From: an uncultured Ignatzschineria sp.
GTDB lineage: Bacteria; Pseudomonadota; Gammaproteobacteria; Cardiobacteriales; Wohlfahrtiimonadaceae
Direction: 5' to 3'
Length of the DNA stretch: 62,053 nt
NCBI GenBank assembly: GCA_945639195.1
Contig: CALZEE010000011.1
Span: forward strand, 1-62,053
Shown here: positions 24,000 through 32,302 of the stretch, one piece after another
Layout: each line of letters starts with the position of its first letter
Position numbering within the stretch: position 1 is the stretch's first letter
The notes under the pieces: model-generated
Databases searched by the model: none
Told to the model about the DNA's origin: nothing
The model's input: only the letters and a program-made list of their open reading frames with translations
Made by a program: the position numbers and the translations under genes

Positions 24000-25226
24000 C
24001 TAGTCAGATGAACCAGTATCTAAAGTGAAATCGCCAGAAATGAATGACTCAGGTCTGTAAATCGCCATTGCAAGTCGCTCTTCACAACGAATCGTAACCA
24101 TGTTCTTCTCAAAGTCATCGTTATTTTCAGTTGAAATCACAACGTTGGCATCTTCACGGTCAAAGATCTGAGCAGATCCGGCAAACGCACCAGTCAAGAA
24201 CTTGTTCAAGAAGCCAGCTTCTTCCGTCTCAACGATTGGTAATCCCCAGAGCGAAGGGGCTTCCAATGCTGATGGGTTGCCATAGATATAGCGCCCCATT
24301 TTATCTTTGAGAGTTTCGACTTTTGCCCAGTCCGTATAGTGCATAACGATTCCTGTTGCCGGTAATCGCGCTAATTGAGCCTGTAACATAGCTAGTCGAA
24401 TATCATCAATTGCATTGTGATCCTGAGCCTTGTAGTCAGGCTTATACTTGGATGCTGCCGGAACAATTCCCGCAAGATTTGTTCCAGTACCATCACCGAA
24501 GAGCATTTGCTTTTCTTCGGCATACTTAAGCCCATAACGTAGCTCTACATCAAGCAATGACATTAACTGATCAAAATCATCTAAAATCTGCTTGGACCCT
24601 TTGAATAAGTGCGCAATAGTCGCTACCGCCGTCATTTTTGAAGCAAAATCAATTTCAGATGTCGGCTTTAGTGTGTTTTCTGGAACAACTGCCGCATTAT
24701 TCGTGAATCCTGTTTGCTGCACCCAGTGAATAACTGGATTAATAGTTCTACCAGGCGAGATTAAATCACGTACAAATAGGCGTTGTTTAGGCTTCTGGAT
24801 AATACCGGGAACACGATGATGATCAACTACACCCTCGGGAACATCTGGACTTGTCAGTGCTGAGCGAGGAACAGGAATACTGATTCTCCCCTGTTCATTA
24901 CCTCTGGTTTTTGCAGAGAACGCAGCAAGATCCGCATGCTCAGCGACTAATTGCGAAGCATACTTCTTAGGAGCTTGTCCTTGTTGGTAATCAAAAGAAG
25001 CAAACATCTTCTCTGCCTCACCAACTCTAGTCTCAAGATCATTCAAGGCTTTCAAGTCAGTGTTTTGAGTTGCTAAAAGCTTATCTACTTCGCCTTTTAG
25101 AGATGTAGCGATTTCCCCAAATTTCTCTTGAGCCTTTAGCGCTTTTTCAGCCTGCTTATTCAACTCTGAATCTCGTTTCTCAACTCGAGCTTTTAACTCA
25201 TTAATTGCTGCCATTACTTCAGACAT
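24000..25226 (-). CDS. major capsid protein, HK97 fold
   Basis: The 408-residue precursor has an N-terminal scaffold-like delta domain of coiled coil (residues ~1-105), expected to be removed by the adjacent protease. The mature fold is recognised by IQKPKQRLFVRDLISPGRT (~141-159), ELRYGLKYAEEKQMLFGDGT (~230-249) and the P-domain/E-loop region. It builds the icosahedral shell. The predicted cleavage zone is around 100-115. The start follows a GGAGAAAA site just after a hairpin. Confidence 0.95.
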   Translation of the reverse strand: MSEVMAAINELKARVEKRDSELNKQAEKALKAQEKFGEIATSLKGEVDKLLATQNTDLKALNDLETRVGEAEKMFASFDYQQGQAPKKYASQLVAEHADLAAFSAKTRGNEQGRISIPVPRSALTSPDVPEGVVDHHRVPGIIQKPKQRLFVRDLISPGRTINPVIHWVQQTGFTNNAAVVPENTLKPTSEIDFASKMTAVATIAHLFKGSKQILDDFDQLMSLLDVELRYGLKYAEEKQMLFGDGTGTNLAGIVPAASKYKPDYKAQDHNAIDDIRLAMLQAQLARLPATGIVMHYTDWAKVETLKDKMGRYIYGNPSALEAPSLWGLPIVETEEAGFLNKFLTGAFAGSAQIFDREDANVVISTENNDDFEKNMVTIRCEERLAMAIYRPESFISGDFTLDTGSSD

Positions 25227-25240
25227 ATATTTTCTCCAAC

Positions 25241-25263
25241 AAAAAAGCCCGCCAGAGCGAGCT
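25241..25263 (-). terminator. intrinsic terminator-like hairpin before capsid gene
   Basis: On the - strand AGCTCGC-TCTG-GCGGGCT then T6, ending only 14 bases before the capsid ATG. Transcription of capsid would require read-through. Confidence 0.75.
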
Positions 25264-25289
25264 TTATGTTTAATAGTTTTTAAATTGAT

Positions 25290-26087
25290 TTAAAGGATGT
25301 TGTTTAGAGCTTTTATCAGCTCAGCTTCAGTAGCGTTTTGCGTACTGTTTGGGGTAGCGTTTTGCGTACCCTTTATTTCTTTGAGTAGTTCACGACGTTT
25401 AGATCGCGGCACTCCTTGTTTTGCGAGCAGCTTATCAACTTCATGCGCTGCGATTTTTGACTGATCTTCAACTGCATAGGCTTTGGGATCAAATAATGAT
25501 GTAGCAATCCCCTTCTCCATAGCAGATTCACCTGACATATAAGTCTCTTCATCCATCATCTTTTGGACTTCCGTCTTATCGATATTCATTCTCTCAGAGT
25601 AAATGCCGGCCATAGCATCATCAAAGACTGTTAAGTTCTGAATTAATGCAGCCATGTCATGGCGATTCCCTACCGCAAACGTCCAGCAATTGTGGATCAT
25701 TAAGAATGAAGCGTCTGCCATTTGGATCTCATCACCCGCCATTGCGATTAATGACGCAGCTGATGCTGCAATTCCAAGGTTCTTAACGGTGACTTTACCC
25801 TCGTATTGTCTGAGCGCATTGTAAATGGCCACCCCCTCAAACATACTTCCACCAAAACTATTAATATTGACTGTAATATCTGCGCCGGCGGCAATCTTTA
25901 GCTTCCGCTGCACTCGAGTAATCGTCGTGTCACTCTCATCCCAATCATCACCAATTTCGCCCATGATATTTATTTCACTTTCATTGATCGAAGCGAGCGG
26001 AACCCAGTGTTCTTTTGCTTTGATTGGTGCGTTCGTATTAGCTTGTAACTCTTTTGCGAGAGCTAATAACTTATTCATAGTTGTCAC
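25290..26087 (-). CDS. ClpP-like head maturation (prohead) protease
   Basis: The 265-residue serine protease cleaves the capsid delta domain. The ClpP-like fold is shown by VNINSFGGSMFEGVAIYNAL, nucleophile Ser109 in IAASAAS, and His132 in LMIHNCW; the third residue is probably an Asp near 185. The C-terminus contains a short duplicated TQNAT stretch encoded by a direct repeat (25329-25370). It lies between portal and capsid as in HK97 and overlaps the portal end by 17 bases. Confidence 0.93.
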   Translation of the reverse strand: MTTMNKLLALAKELQANTNAPIKAKEHWVPLASINESEINIMGEIGDDWDESDTTITRVQRKLKIAAGADITVNINSFGGSMFEGVAIYNALRQYEGKVTVKNLGIAASAASLIAMAGDEIQMADASFLMIHNCWTFAVGNRHDMAALIQNLTVFDDAMAGIYSERMNIDKTEVQKMMDEETYMSGESAMEKGIATSLFDPKAYAVEDQSKIAAHEVDKLLAKQGVPRSKRRELLKEIKGTQNATPNSTQNATEAELIKALNNIL

Positions 26088-27303
26088 CCACTTTCTCTAT
26101 CCTTGTTAATGCTGATTGAACTGTATAGATGTCGCCGCCATCCATTCTTGGTAGATCTTCTTTCTCTCTCACTTCATTACGATTCATCCATCCGTTTGCT
26201 AATGCAGATTGATAATGTTGAGATCTCGCGGCTGTATCAGCTCTTAAAAAGCCCTCATAATTAAACTTCACAAATAGCCGGCCACGATCTTGTGGCTTGA
26301 CCAGGCTTCTTGTAATTGACTCCTCAATATTCTTTAATATCGGAAGCAGTGTGTATGTTAAGAACTGCTGATTAAGCGCCTCTAAGCTAGATGCCCACGA
26401 GCTTTGCTTACTCATGTACCCAATCAATGTTGGCGGCACCTTGAAAAGCCGGCATATCTCTTCGACATCATAGCCCCGTGTTTCAAGTAGTTGAGACTGT
26501 TCAGGGTTAATGCTGATTCCCTGATATTTCATTCCCGCTTCAAGGACCATTGTTTTACTGGTGTTTTTTGAGCCGGCAAACTGAGTAAGGCTTTTCGTTA
26601 ATTGCTTTCTCTGCGGTTCCGTCAAAAGTGCATCGGTAGACACTGCACCACTAACAGACATGCCGCCTTTAAAGAAGTTTGATGAAGCTTCATTTGATGA
26701 CATGGCCGCGCCAATTACATCTCGACCAACGTCAAAAACATCTAAGCCAAGCATGCCATTTAAGCCAAATCCCTTGATGTGCCAAATACGATCACTGTTT
26801 AACTTCACTTCTTTATCATCACGCATGAATGTGTAGATAAGCTTGCCACCGGGGCCGCTATCAACACTTGTTACATCTTGAGGTAAAATAGGTTGCAATA
26901 AGATCAATCGATCTCCGATCATCTTCTTCTCAAAGTATGCGTTCCCTTTAACACTTAAACTCGCAACTAGAAATTCTAAAAGCTTTGATGGCGTTTGCAC
27001 TGAGTTAGGCTCCAGAGTTAGCACGTTATGCAGATCTGTACCCACCGCCTCAACTCTCGATCCATCCGCTTTACGCTCATATACCTTGATCGGCAGTGTT
27101 GATATCGTTTCCGATAACAATCTAACGCAAGCCCAAACTGCAGTTACTCTCAATGATCTATCTAACGTTACATTTTGACCACTCAATGATGTTCCGAAGC
27201 TGTCTGTAACTACTTTTATCGCTGCATTTACTTTGTTGTCTGCGTACTTATCCGCACCAACAACTTTAAATAAAGCTCTTTTAAAGATACCTGGCTTCTT
27301 CAT
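26071..27303 (-). CDS. portal protein, HK97 family
   Basis: The 410-residue protein forms the dodecameric DNA entry channel. Features include VWACVRLLSETISTLPIKVY (~53-72), IWHIKGFGLNGMLGLDV (~172-188) and the PPTLIGY motif near 291. The start overlaps the terminase stop by 4 bases (ATGA). Confidence 0.95.
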   Translation of the reverse strand: MKKPGIFKRALFKVVGADKYADNKVNAAIKVVTDSFGTSLSGQNVTLDRSLRVTAVWACVRLLSETISTLPIKVYERKADGSRVEAVGTDLHNVLTLEPNSVQTPSKLLEFLVASLSVKGNAYFEKKMIGDRLILLQPILPQDVTSVDSGPGGKLIYTFMRDDKEVKLNSDRIWHIKGFGLNGMLGLDVFDVGRDVIGAAMSSNEASSNFFKGGMSVSGAVSTDALLTEPQRKQLTKSLTQFAGSKNTSKTMVLEAGMKYQGISINPEQSQLLETRGYDVEEICRLFKVPPTLIGYMSKQSSWASSLEALNQQFLTYTLLPILKNIEESITRSLVKPQDRGRLFVKFNYEGFLRADTAARSQHYQSALANGWMNRNEVREKEDLPRMDGGDIYTVQSALTRIEKVGDNYE

Positions 27304-28982
27304 ATTCCTACCATCACCATATTATTAATAAAGTCACCCACATTCCCTTTTGATTCGGGATTAAGAGACATCAAGCTTGCTGCGTTAAATGTTGCTATTA
27401 GCGGGTCAATCTTTGACTTCCCGCTAGATTGTTTTGTTATCAGCGCATTGTTTCCGCTAACAGTTACACGCGCATTCCCTACACACCAAGACATCATTCT
27501 CTGATTCGCATGAAGCAATGAGCCCTCTGCTAGTTTTCGCTCTGTTGTTTGAACATATCCCGCAAGCTTGTATCCCTGCGCAACTCCGACGATCTTTTCT
27601 TCACTGACACCGGCTTCAATAATGCCGTCAATCAGTCCGCCAACCATTAATGGGTCAAGACCTATTCGATCAAGCTTTCCTGATCTATCGACTTGTGCAC
27701 AAACTTCCCCGAACTCCTTACAATCAATCCCAGACTGCTCAATAATCCGAAGATCCCCATCCCGCTCATAGTCCCTAAGTTGCTCTGCTATCTGTTTCCG
27801 CAACTCTAAAACTTTGTCATGACACCAAGCACGATTCCAAAGCAGCCATTTTCGAGTATCTTTCTCTCTTCCGATTACGGCCATTCCGAGTAGGTCATCA
27901 AGCCCACCGCCATCACCACCGATTGTGATTACTTCACTTCTTTCAATTAACTCTTCAATAGTGAATACTCTTGCTGCTTGCTCCCAATAATCTGCACCGA
28001 GCCATCTTCTATCTCGAAGATTAAGCCCAATCTCTATATTGAGATGCTTCGCAAAGAAGTCCCGAAGTGATTCTTCCCCTGCTTCTTCCGCTTTCTGATA
28101 TTCAGTAAGTAGGAACTTAGGACTCACAGATGCGCCGAGGTTTGGATTCGTCACATAGAAGTATTTAGGATCTTTATAGAGCCCTTCTTCTATGTACTTC
28201 TTCGGGAACTCGTAAAGCACTGGAAGATAGCTAGGGTTGTCAATTCGCCCATCCCTAACCGCCCTTGCATAACTAAGCTGAGAAGCCATGATTCCAGCCG
28301 GCTGTTCGTCCGATTGGGTCGTTAAGTAAATCGTGAAGCCTTCAGGTCTTGAAGCAAGACCACCTCGAGCTTCTCGAAGCATGCTTTCAGAGCCGTTAAT
28401 CTTTCCGAATAAATGCACCTCATCAACTAAGATGAATGATGCTTTCTTACCACCAACCGTATTTGTATCTGCAGCAACAACTTTCAAAGTCGCTTTGGTT
28501 ACTCGATGCGTGATTGTTCTCGTATGCTCTGAGATATTGAAAAGTGCATCTAGTTCTGGATCTGCCTTAATCATGTCCCTTGCGGGGATAAATGAGTTAT
28601 CGGCGATCTCTTTTGTTGGCGCTAATATCAATAGCTCCGCAGAGTTTCTCCAGTTTAAAATTAAAGCCGTGAGCATGATGCCCGCGGCTATTGTTGATTT
28701 TGTGTTCTTCTTACTGATTAAGAGAAAGAACTCATTAATGAGTCGCTCGCCTGTTTCCGCATTGTAAGAACCGAAAATTGCAGCGACAAATTCAAAGACC
28801 CATTCCCGCGTTACTTCTCCCATTTGTGGAGAGCCGGCAACATCGACAAGCACTAATTCTTTAAAGACATTAAGGGCCGCTTCTGCTTGTTCCGGGAATA
28901 ATGGCTTAAGAGGTATTAGAGATTTCCTCTCTATGATCCGCTCTTCCCAATCCTTACAAGCAGTTGTCCATGTCTGTTTCAA
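27300..28982 (-). CDS. terminase large subunit
   Basis: This is the DNA-packaging ATPase and nuclease, 560 residues. The ATPase domain has an atypical P-loop SKKNTKST followed by IAAGIMLTALILNW, and Walker B ILVDEVH near 187. The nuclease domain has the acidic cluster TIGGDGGGLDDLLG near 355 and a distal Asp region (FNAASLMSLNP at the C-terminus). It resembles HK97-group TerL, consistent with cos packaging and the neighbouring HNH gene. Confidence 0.95.
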   Translation of the reverse strand: MKQTWTTACKDWEERIIERKSLIPLKPLFPEQAEAALNVFKELVLVDVAGSPQMGEVTREWVFEFVAAIFGSYNAETGERLINEFFLLISKKNTKSTIAAGIMLTALILNWRNSAELLILAPTKEIADNSFIPARDMIKADPELDALFNISEHTRTITHRVTKATLKVVAADTNTVGGKKASFILVDEVHLFGKINGSESMLREARGGLASRPEGFTIYLTTQSDEQPAGIMASQLSYARAVRDGRIDNPSYLPVLYEFPKKYIEEGLYKDPKYFYVTNPNLGASVSPKFLLTEYQKAEEAGEESLRDFFAKHLNIEIGLNLRDRRWLGADYWEQAARVFTIEELIERSEVITIGGDGGGLDDLLGMAVIGREKDTRKWLLWNRAWCHDKVLELRKQIAEQLRDYERDGDLRIIEQSGIDCKEFGEVCAQVDRSGKLDRIGLDPLMVGGLIDGIIEAGVSEEKIVGVAQGYKLAGYVQTTERKLAEGSLLHANQRMMSWCVGNARVTVSGNNALITKQSSGKSKIDPLIATFNAASLMSLNPESKGNVGDFINNMVMVGI

Positions 28983-28993
28983 TGACTCTCCAT

Positions 28994-29470
28994 CTAATTA
29001 ATCTTTGCAGATGGAGGAGCGCCGGCAGAGAATCTGCCAGTTCCCCCACCTTTTGATAATTCTTCCGCGTTATCTTCACGCGATTGTTTAACACCCACGT
29101 CACCCTTTTTAGAATGAACGTATGGCAATGCAGCTTTCGCCGCTTCAATTCTTAACTTCGGATCTTCTCCGCCATCGCTCATTACGTTGAGCAAAAACTC
29201 GAGCGGATCTTTTTTGCTCCGATGGTTTCTTACGCCATCGGTTGTACCAATCGGGATAGAATCCGCGATGATTTCATCAGGAACTTCTTTAACATTCTCG
29301 TTAACATCACGCAGTCGTGAAATGTACTTTTCAATCGCAGGATCTTTCGCTAATCTTGAGCCTTGTTGTGAAGCGCTCTTTTCAGAATAACCCGCATGAA
29401 TCGCCGCATCACGATTACTCAAGCCCCGCAAAATTCCCTGAGCGAAAGCTTTCTTTTTATCGCTTAACAT
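28994..29470 (-). CDS. terminase small subunit
   Basis: The 158-residue protein has an N-terminal helix-turn-helix of the XtmA type (KKKAFAQGILRGLSNRDAAI, HAGYSEKSASQQGSRLAKDP) and a C-terminal region rich in Gly and Lys that would contact TerL. TerS recognises the packaging site, which probably lies just upstream at 29471-29601. Confidence 0.88.
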   Translation of the reverse strand: MLSDKKKAFAQGILRGLSNRDAAIHAGYSEKSASQQGSRLAKDPAIEKYISRLRDVNENVKEVPDEIIADSIPIGTTDGVRNHRSKKDPLEFLLNVMSDGGEDPKLRIEAAKAALPYVHSKKGDVGVKQSREDNAEELSKGGGTGRFSAGAPPSAKIN

Positions 29471-29601
29471 CTCCGTGGAACCTTTAACATTTTCGTGAAA
29501 ACGGGATTTTTTTTGTACGTGAGATAGGGGGTGGTCTAGAAAACATTAACATGCGAACTTTTTACACACCCCCTCCCGCTAGCGTAACCCATTGATATAA
29601 G
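29471..29601. other. candidate cos / packaging region
   Basis: The 131-base gap between HNH and TerS has no gene. It contains an inverted GGGGGTG (29527-29533) / CACCCCC (29567-29573) pair separated by 33 bases and a short GC-rich stretch CCCTCCCGCTAGCG (about 29571-29584). In HK97-type phages the cos site lies in this position. The exact nicking sites cannot be seen. Confidence 0.45.
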
Positions 29602-29925
29602 CTAGCTTTTAGATTCTTCGCGCTGTTTAACAGAGCTATGGCAACTTTCACAAAGTGATTGCCAGTTGTTAACATCCCAAAATAGCTTCATGTCTCCTCT
29701 GTGTGGAACAATATGGTCAACCACATTGGCCACTGTGATTCGATTATCTCGCTTGCAGTAAACACAAAGCGGATGAGCATTTAGAAATCTCTTGCGAGCT
29801 TGCTGCCATTTATATCCGTAGCCGCGTTGAGTACTCGACTTATTACTTCGCCAACTATCACTGACAGTCTCGACCCGTTTGTTGTTGATCGTCTGTAATC
29901 TTGGCTTCAACTGCTTAAGTTTCAT
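29602..29925 (-). CDS. HNH endonuclease
   Basis: The 107-residue protein has a complete HNH motif: zinc-binding CVYC (~54-57) and CESC, with VVDHIVPHRGD (catalytic His) and the NWQSLCESCHSSV finish. In HK97-like phages an HNH protein next to terminase is needed for cos cleavage; that role is inferred from position. Confidence 0.92.
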   Translation of the reverse strand: MKLKQLKPRLQTINNKRVETVSDSWRSNKSSTQRGYGYKWQQARKRFLNAHPLCVYCKRDNRITVANVVDHIVPHRGDMKLFWDVNNWQSLCESCHSSVKQREESKS

Positions 29926-30100
29926 CTGGCATAAGACGTACAGAGATATCGAGGTTTTGACTGTAACCTTCTCTGACGCATCCCCTAACTTCCACCTTCT
30001 GCAAATTAGATACCTCTCGTTTAGTTTCCTTACATCTAACCGTTAATATTCCTTTCTCATTAAAGAAAGGCTCTAAAACAATTTCATTATCTTTATTCAC
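29915..30100 (-). CDS. small conserved-position hypothetical protein
   Basis: The 61-residue protein is unrecognised. It is beta-rich, soluble and has no motif beyond VRCKETKREV. Its end overlaps the HNH start and its start overlaps the preceding gene, so it is probably translated. Confidence 0.55.
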   Translation of the reverse strand: MNKDNEIVLEPFFNEKGILTVRCKETKREVSNLQKVEVRGCVREGYSQNLDISVRLMPDET

Positions 30101-30707
30101 GAATGATTCCCCTTGATGCTTTACGCATATCTAATCGAACTGCACTTGTCGGCATCTGCTCTCTATCGAAATACACGCTGATCACCCCAATCATGTTCCC
30201 ACTCGTTGGTGGCACTGGCACTGAACAAACATATTTAATATTGTCAGACTCTGCGATTCTTCTCTCTACTTCTGAATAGGCAGCGAACGCCCCACAGGTC
30301 ACGTTCCCCTCAAGCAGGTGAGTCATATCTAATCGATTGCTATCACTTGCATAAAGCGGTGCAGACTTCCCCACCCAAGACTCTGTGACGTGCTCGCCGC
30401 CATCTGAGTCATAAGCAAACATCACAGTCTTAGCTGCCTGATTGCCACTGATATCTGTAGCCCAGACAACGACACTTTTAGCGCCTAAGCTCTCAACCAA
30501 GTCCTGGGCCTCAGATAGAAACTTGGCTGGACAGAAGTTTGATTCAAGATCTCTCATATCAATAAGCCTAGCCATTGATACTTGCACCACGGGACTTGTT
30601 GCAACGACAGTTCCTATTGATAGCGCCGCAATAATCCATGTGGTAATGACAGCTCCCTTCCAAGTCTTAGGAAACTTATCTATTAAACCAGCAACCTTTA
30701 ACATCAC
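30093..30707 (-). CDS. membrane-anchored hypothetical protein in lysis cassette
   Basis: The ~203-residue protein has one N-terminal transmembrane segment (AVITTWIIAALSIGTVVATS, ~19-38) followed by an apparently extracytoplasmic domain. The segment IGVISVYFD near 175 and overall strand/helix order faintly recall GAF-like folds, but I cannot assign a family. It overlaps the o-spanin stop by 4 bases and is therefore part of the lysis transcript. Confidence 0.6.
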   Translation of the reverse strand: MMLKVAGLIDKFPKTWKGAVITTWIIAALSIGTVVATSPVVQVSMARLIDMRDLESNFCPAKFLSEAQDLVESLGAKSVVVWATDISGNQAAKTVMFAYDSDGGEHVTESWVGKSAPLYASDSNRLDMTHLLEGNVTCGAFAAYSEVERRIAESDNIKYVCSVPVPPTSGNMIGVISVYFDREQMPTSAVRLDMRKASRGIIRE

Positions 30708-30913
30708 TTACCCTCACAATGCTCGGCATACCGAACGATGTGAGATGTAAACCAGTCCTTGGTCTCTTTAGTTAGTACATCCTTTCGACTTAAAGAACCC
30801 TTAGTCCAGCCGGCACAATTAATCGCGCTATAATCAATCTCGATAGGCTTTGTGTTTCTCGAGCAACTTGTCATTATCAGACTCAGAAGAGCTAGCGATG
30901 CTACTTGCAACAT
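30704..30913 (-). CDS. o-spanin (Rz1-like outer-membrane lipoprotein)
   Basis: Starting at the ATG at 30913 gives ~69 residues: a short signal (MLQVASLALLSLIMTSC) whose lipobox places the acylated Cys at residue 17, then a small domain. It begins inside the Rz-like frame, in a different reading frame, the classic nested Rz/Rz1 arrangement. The longer upstream frame (to 31000) would not expose the signal. The pair fuses inner and outer membranes at lysis. Confidence 0.82.
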   Translation of the reverse strand: MLQVASLALLSLIMTSCSRNTKPIEIDYSAINCAGWTKGSLSRKDVLTKETKDWFTSHIVRYAEHCEGK

Positions 30914-31088
30914 TCTTTCTCGCCGTTTCTTGCTTGGCAATGAACTCTTGTTGCTCTGCTCTTGATGTTTGTCGTTTGATTTCGTCATCTTTCTTCTCAA
31001 GCTCTCTATTCTTACTACGAATTACGAGCATTAAAAAAGCGCCTAGTGCGCCCAAAATTGTTGTGATTATCGACATGAACTTATTCAT
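30834..31088 (-). CDS. i-spanin (Rz-like inner-membrane protein)
   Basis: The ATG at 31088 has AAGGATC upstream and gives ~84 residues: an N-terminal transmembrane anchor (IITTILGALGAFLMLVI) followed by a coiled coil rich in Glu, Lys and Gln facing the periplasm. It encloses the o-spanin gene start in another frame. It is short compared with lambda Rz (153) but has the right architecture. Confidence 0.8.
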   Translation of the reverse strand: MNKFMSIITTILGALGAFLMLVIRSKNRELEKKDDEIKRQTSRAEQQEFIAKQETARKNVASSIASSSESDNDKLLEKHKAYRD

Positions 31089-31308
31089 GATCCTTTCTCT
31101 TTTGCATCGTATCAACGACGCCTTTAGTTACTGTTGTGCCGGCGCCAGTCGCCATAAGTATTCCAAAGAACACCTCAGCAAATGACGCGTTAGTAATAAC
31201 TGCATATGACGTCAATGCAATACCTGTGAGTATTGTCATAAACAAAGAGACCTTATTAAGATCTAGTTCCCCAGACTTACTCTGAAGCATTTTGATTAAT
31301 TCATTCAT
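31081..31308 (-). CDS. putative holin
   Basis: The 75-residue protein has two likely membrane segments (SLFMTILTGIALTSYAVIT and AEVFFGILMATGAGTTVTKG) and a charged C-terminus (MQKRKDHE), as in class II holins. It lies between the endolysin and spanin genes and its end overlaps the i-spanin start. The assignment rests on topology and context. Confidence 0.75.
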   Translation of the reverse strand: MNELIKMLQSKSGELDLNKVSLFMTILTGIALTSYAVITNASFAEVFFGILMATGAGTTVTKGVVDTMQKRKDHE

Positions 31309-31310
31309 AA

Positions 31311-31796
31311 CTATTGCGGATATTTAGAGCCGGCCGGCAATTCAAAATGAGGGCCATCAATAAAAGCAGACTTCCCAAGAGATCGGCGCCGCGCAACATA
31401 ATCAGCAACCATCTTCTTAGTGGTATCTTTCTCTTCATTGAGTATGCGATCCCATACACCACCCCAACGTATATCAATACCTAGCTCATTAGCCGCAGTC
31501 TTTACCGCTTCTGCAATCGGGTAAATGTAATCCCACTCCCAGAGCAGAAGGTTTGTCACGAATGGAACAAGATCAACAGCATGAGCAAAACCATCTGCAC
31601 CAACTAAGTGACGCGATGAGTTCACTGTTCGAGATACCCCTTTACGGTAATACTCCATCTGCTTCTCTCGAGAACGCATGCCCTCGAAGACTCTAAAATC
31701 AACAGTTGTTAATTCAATTGCTCGCTCAACAATCGCGACTAAGTCGGGATGAACCCCGATCAAATTATCTTTTGAGATTCTTCCCAGTTTAAACAT
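31311..31796 (-). CDS. endolysin, M15 family L,D-type peptidase
   Basis: The 161-residue enzyme cleaves peptidoglycan stem peptides (L-alanyl-D-glutamate or related bonds). VFEGMRSREKQMEYYRKG, the zinc-ligand region SRHLVGADGFAHAVDLVP (His63 or His72, Asp75) and GPHFEL near 150 are characteristic of phage VanY/M15C lysins such as that of T5. No signal peptide is present, so it depends on the adjacent holin. Confidence 0.92.
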   Translation of the reverse strand: MFKLGRISKDNLIGVHPDLVAIVERAIELTTVDFRVFEGMRSREKQMEYYRKGVSRTVNSSRHLVGADGFAHAVDLVPFVTNLLLWEWDYIYPIAEAVKTAANELGIDIRWGGVWDRILNEEKDTTKKMVADYVARRRSLGKSAFIDGPHFELPAGSKYPQ

Positions 31797-31810
31797 CTTA
31801 TTTTTCCCAT

Positions 31811-31834
31811 AAAAAAAGCCCCGGTTAAGGGGCT
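31811..31834 (-). terminator. intrinsic terminator-like hairpin before endolysin
   Basis: On the - strand AGCCCC-TTAA-CCGGGGCT is followed by T7, between the Acb2-like gene and the endolysin. Confidence 0.78.
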
Positions 31835-31873
31835 AACTAAGGAGGTTATCATGGCATCATGATTCTTTTAGAA

Positions 31874-32071
31874 TTACACTTGCTCAAATGTGGACTTAAC
31901 ACCCATCATTACAGCTTGCTCAATACCTGTAATTGCAATTGATGCTCGGCGAGGATCTTTTGCGTGCTGATCGATCAAATCCACCAACTCAACCGCTTTC
32001 TTCTTAATCTTATCAATGTGACTAGAGCCTTCATTATTGAAAGTTCCGATTGTTTGGATACCTCTACTCAT
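31874..32071 (-). CDS. small protein resembling the Acb2/Tad1-type anti-CBASS family
   Basis: The 65-residue protein reads IDKIKKKAVELVDLIDQ, then DPRRASIAITGIEQAVMMGV. This follows the pattern of the short helical phage Acb2/Tad1-domain proteins (a helix with IK-x-x-A-x-EL-x-x-LI, then D-x-R-x-x-AIA-x-T-x-x-E/Q-x-x-x-M-x-x-V). Characterised Acb2 proteins sequester cyclic oligonucleotide signals of CBASS. It is the first gene of the late transcript. I have no alignment, so function is a hypothesis. Confidence 0.45.
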   Translation of the reverse strand: MSRGIQTIGTFNNEGSSHIDKIKKKAVELVDLIDQHAKDPRRASIAITGIEQAVMMGVKSTFEQV

Positions 32072-32102
32072 ATTTTCCTTCCTTATTAATTTTCATTAGC
32101 AC

Positions 32103-32126
32103 AAAAAAAGACCGCCGGAGCGATCT
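32103..32126 (-). terminator. second terminator-like hairpin in late leader
   Basis: On the - strand AGATCGC-TCCG-GCGGTCT then T7. It is the second hairpin downstream of the late promoter. Confidence 0.75.
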
Positions 32127-32218
32127 CTATATGTTTACGTCATCGACATATCAGAATAACGTGTCGATTTTTTCTGTTTTTTTAAACATGTTGCTCTGAG
32201 AGTTAAAATAGAGACAAC

Positions 32219-32244
32219 AAAAAAGCCCGCGTAATTAGCGAGCT
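32219..32244 (-). terminator. tR'-like terminator in late leader
   Basis: On the - strand AGCTCGC-TAATTAC-GCGGGCT then T5-6. It begins ~23 bases after the predicted late transcription start, so without antitermination a ~50-nt RNA would be made. This mirrors lambda pR'-tR'. Confidence 0.8.
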
Positions 32245-32273
32245 TTGGAGTCAATAAGACTAACATATATAAA

Positions 32274-32302
32274 ATCATACATTTCATTCTAGAACAAGTC
32301 AA
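32274..32302 (-). promoter_or_regulatory. putative late promoter (pR'-like)
   Basis: On the - strand TTGACT (complement of 32297-32302), 17 bases, then TATGAT (complement of 32274-32279): a near-consensus sigma70 promoter. The -35 abuts the stop codon of the Q-like gene and the start would be near 32267. Confidence 0.75.

Noticed and set aside
25311..25375. Direct repeat AGCGTTTTGCGTAC in the protease gene as a possible CRISPR-like unit
   Set aside because: Only two copies, spaced 25 bases, inside a coding region; explained as a duplicated TQNAT peptide.
31841..31860. AAGGAGGTTATC followed by ATG on the + strand
   Set aside because: The frame hits a stop after three codons and lies in a gap read on the - strand; coincidental ribosome-site match.
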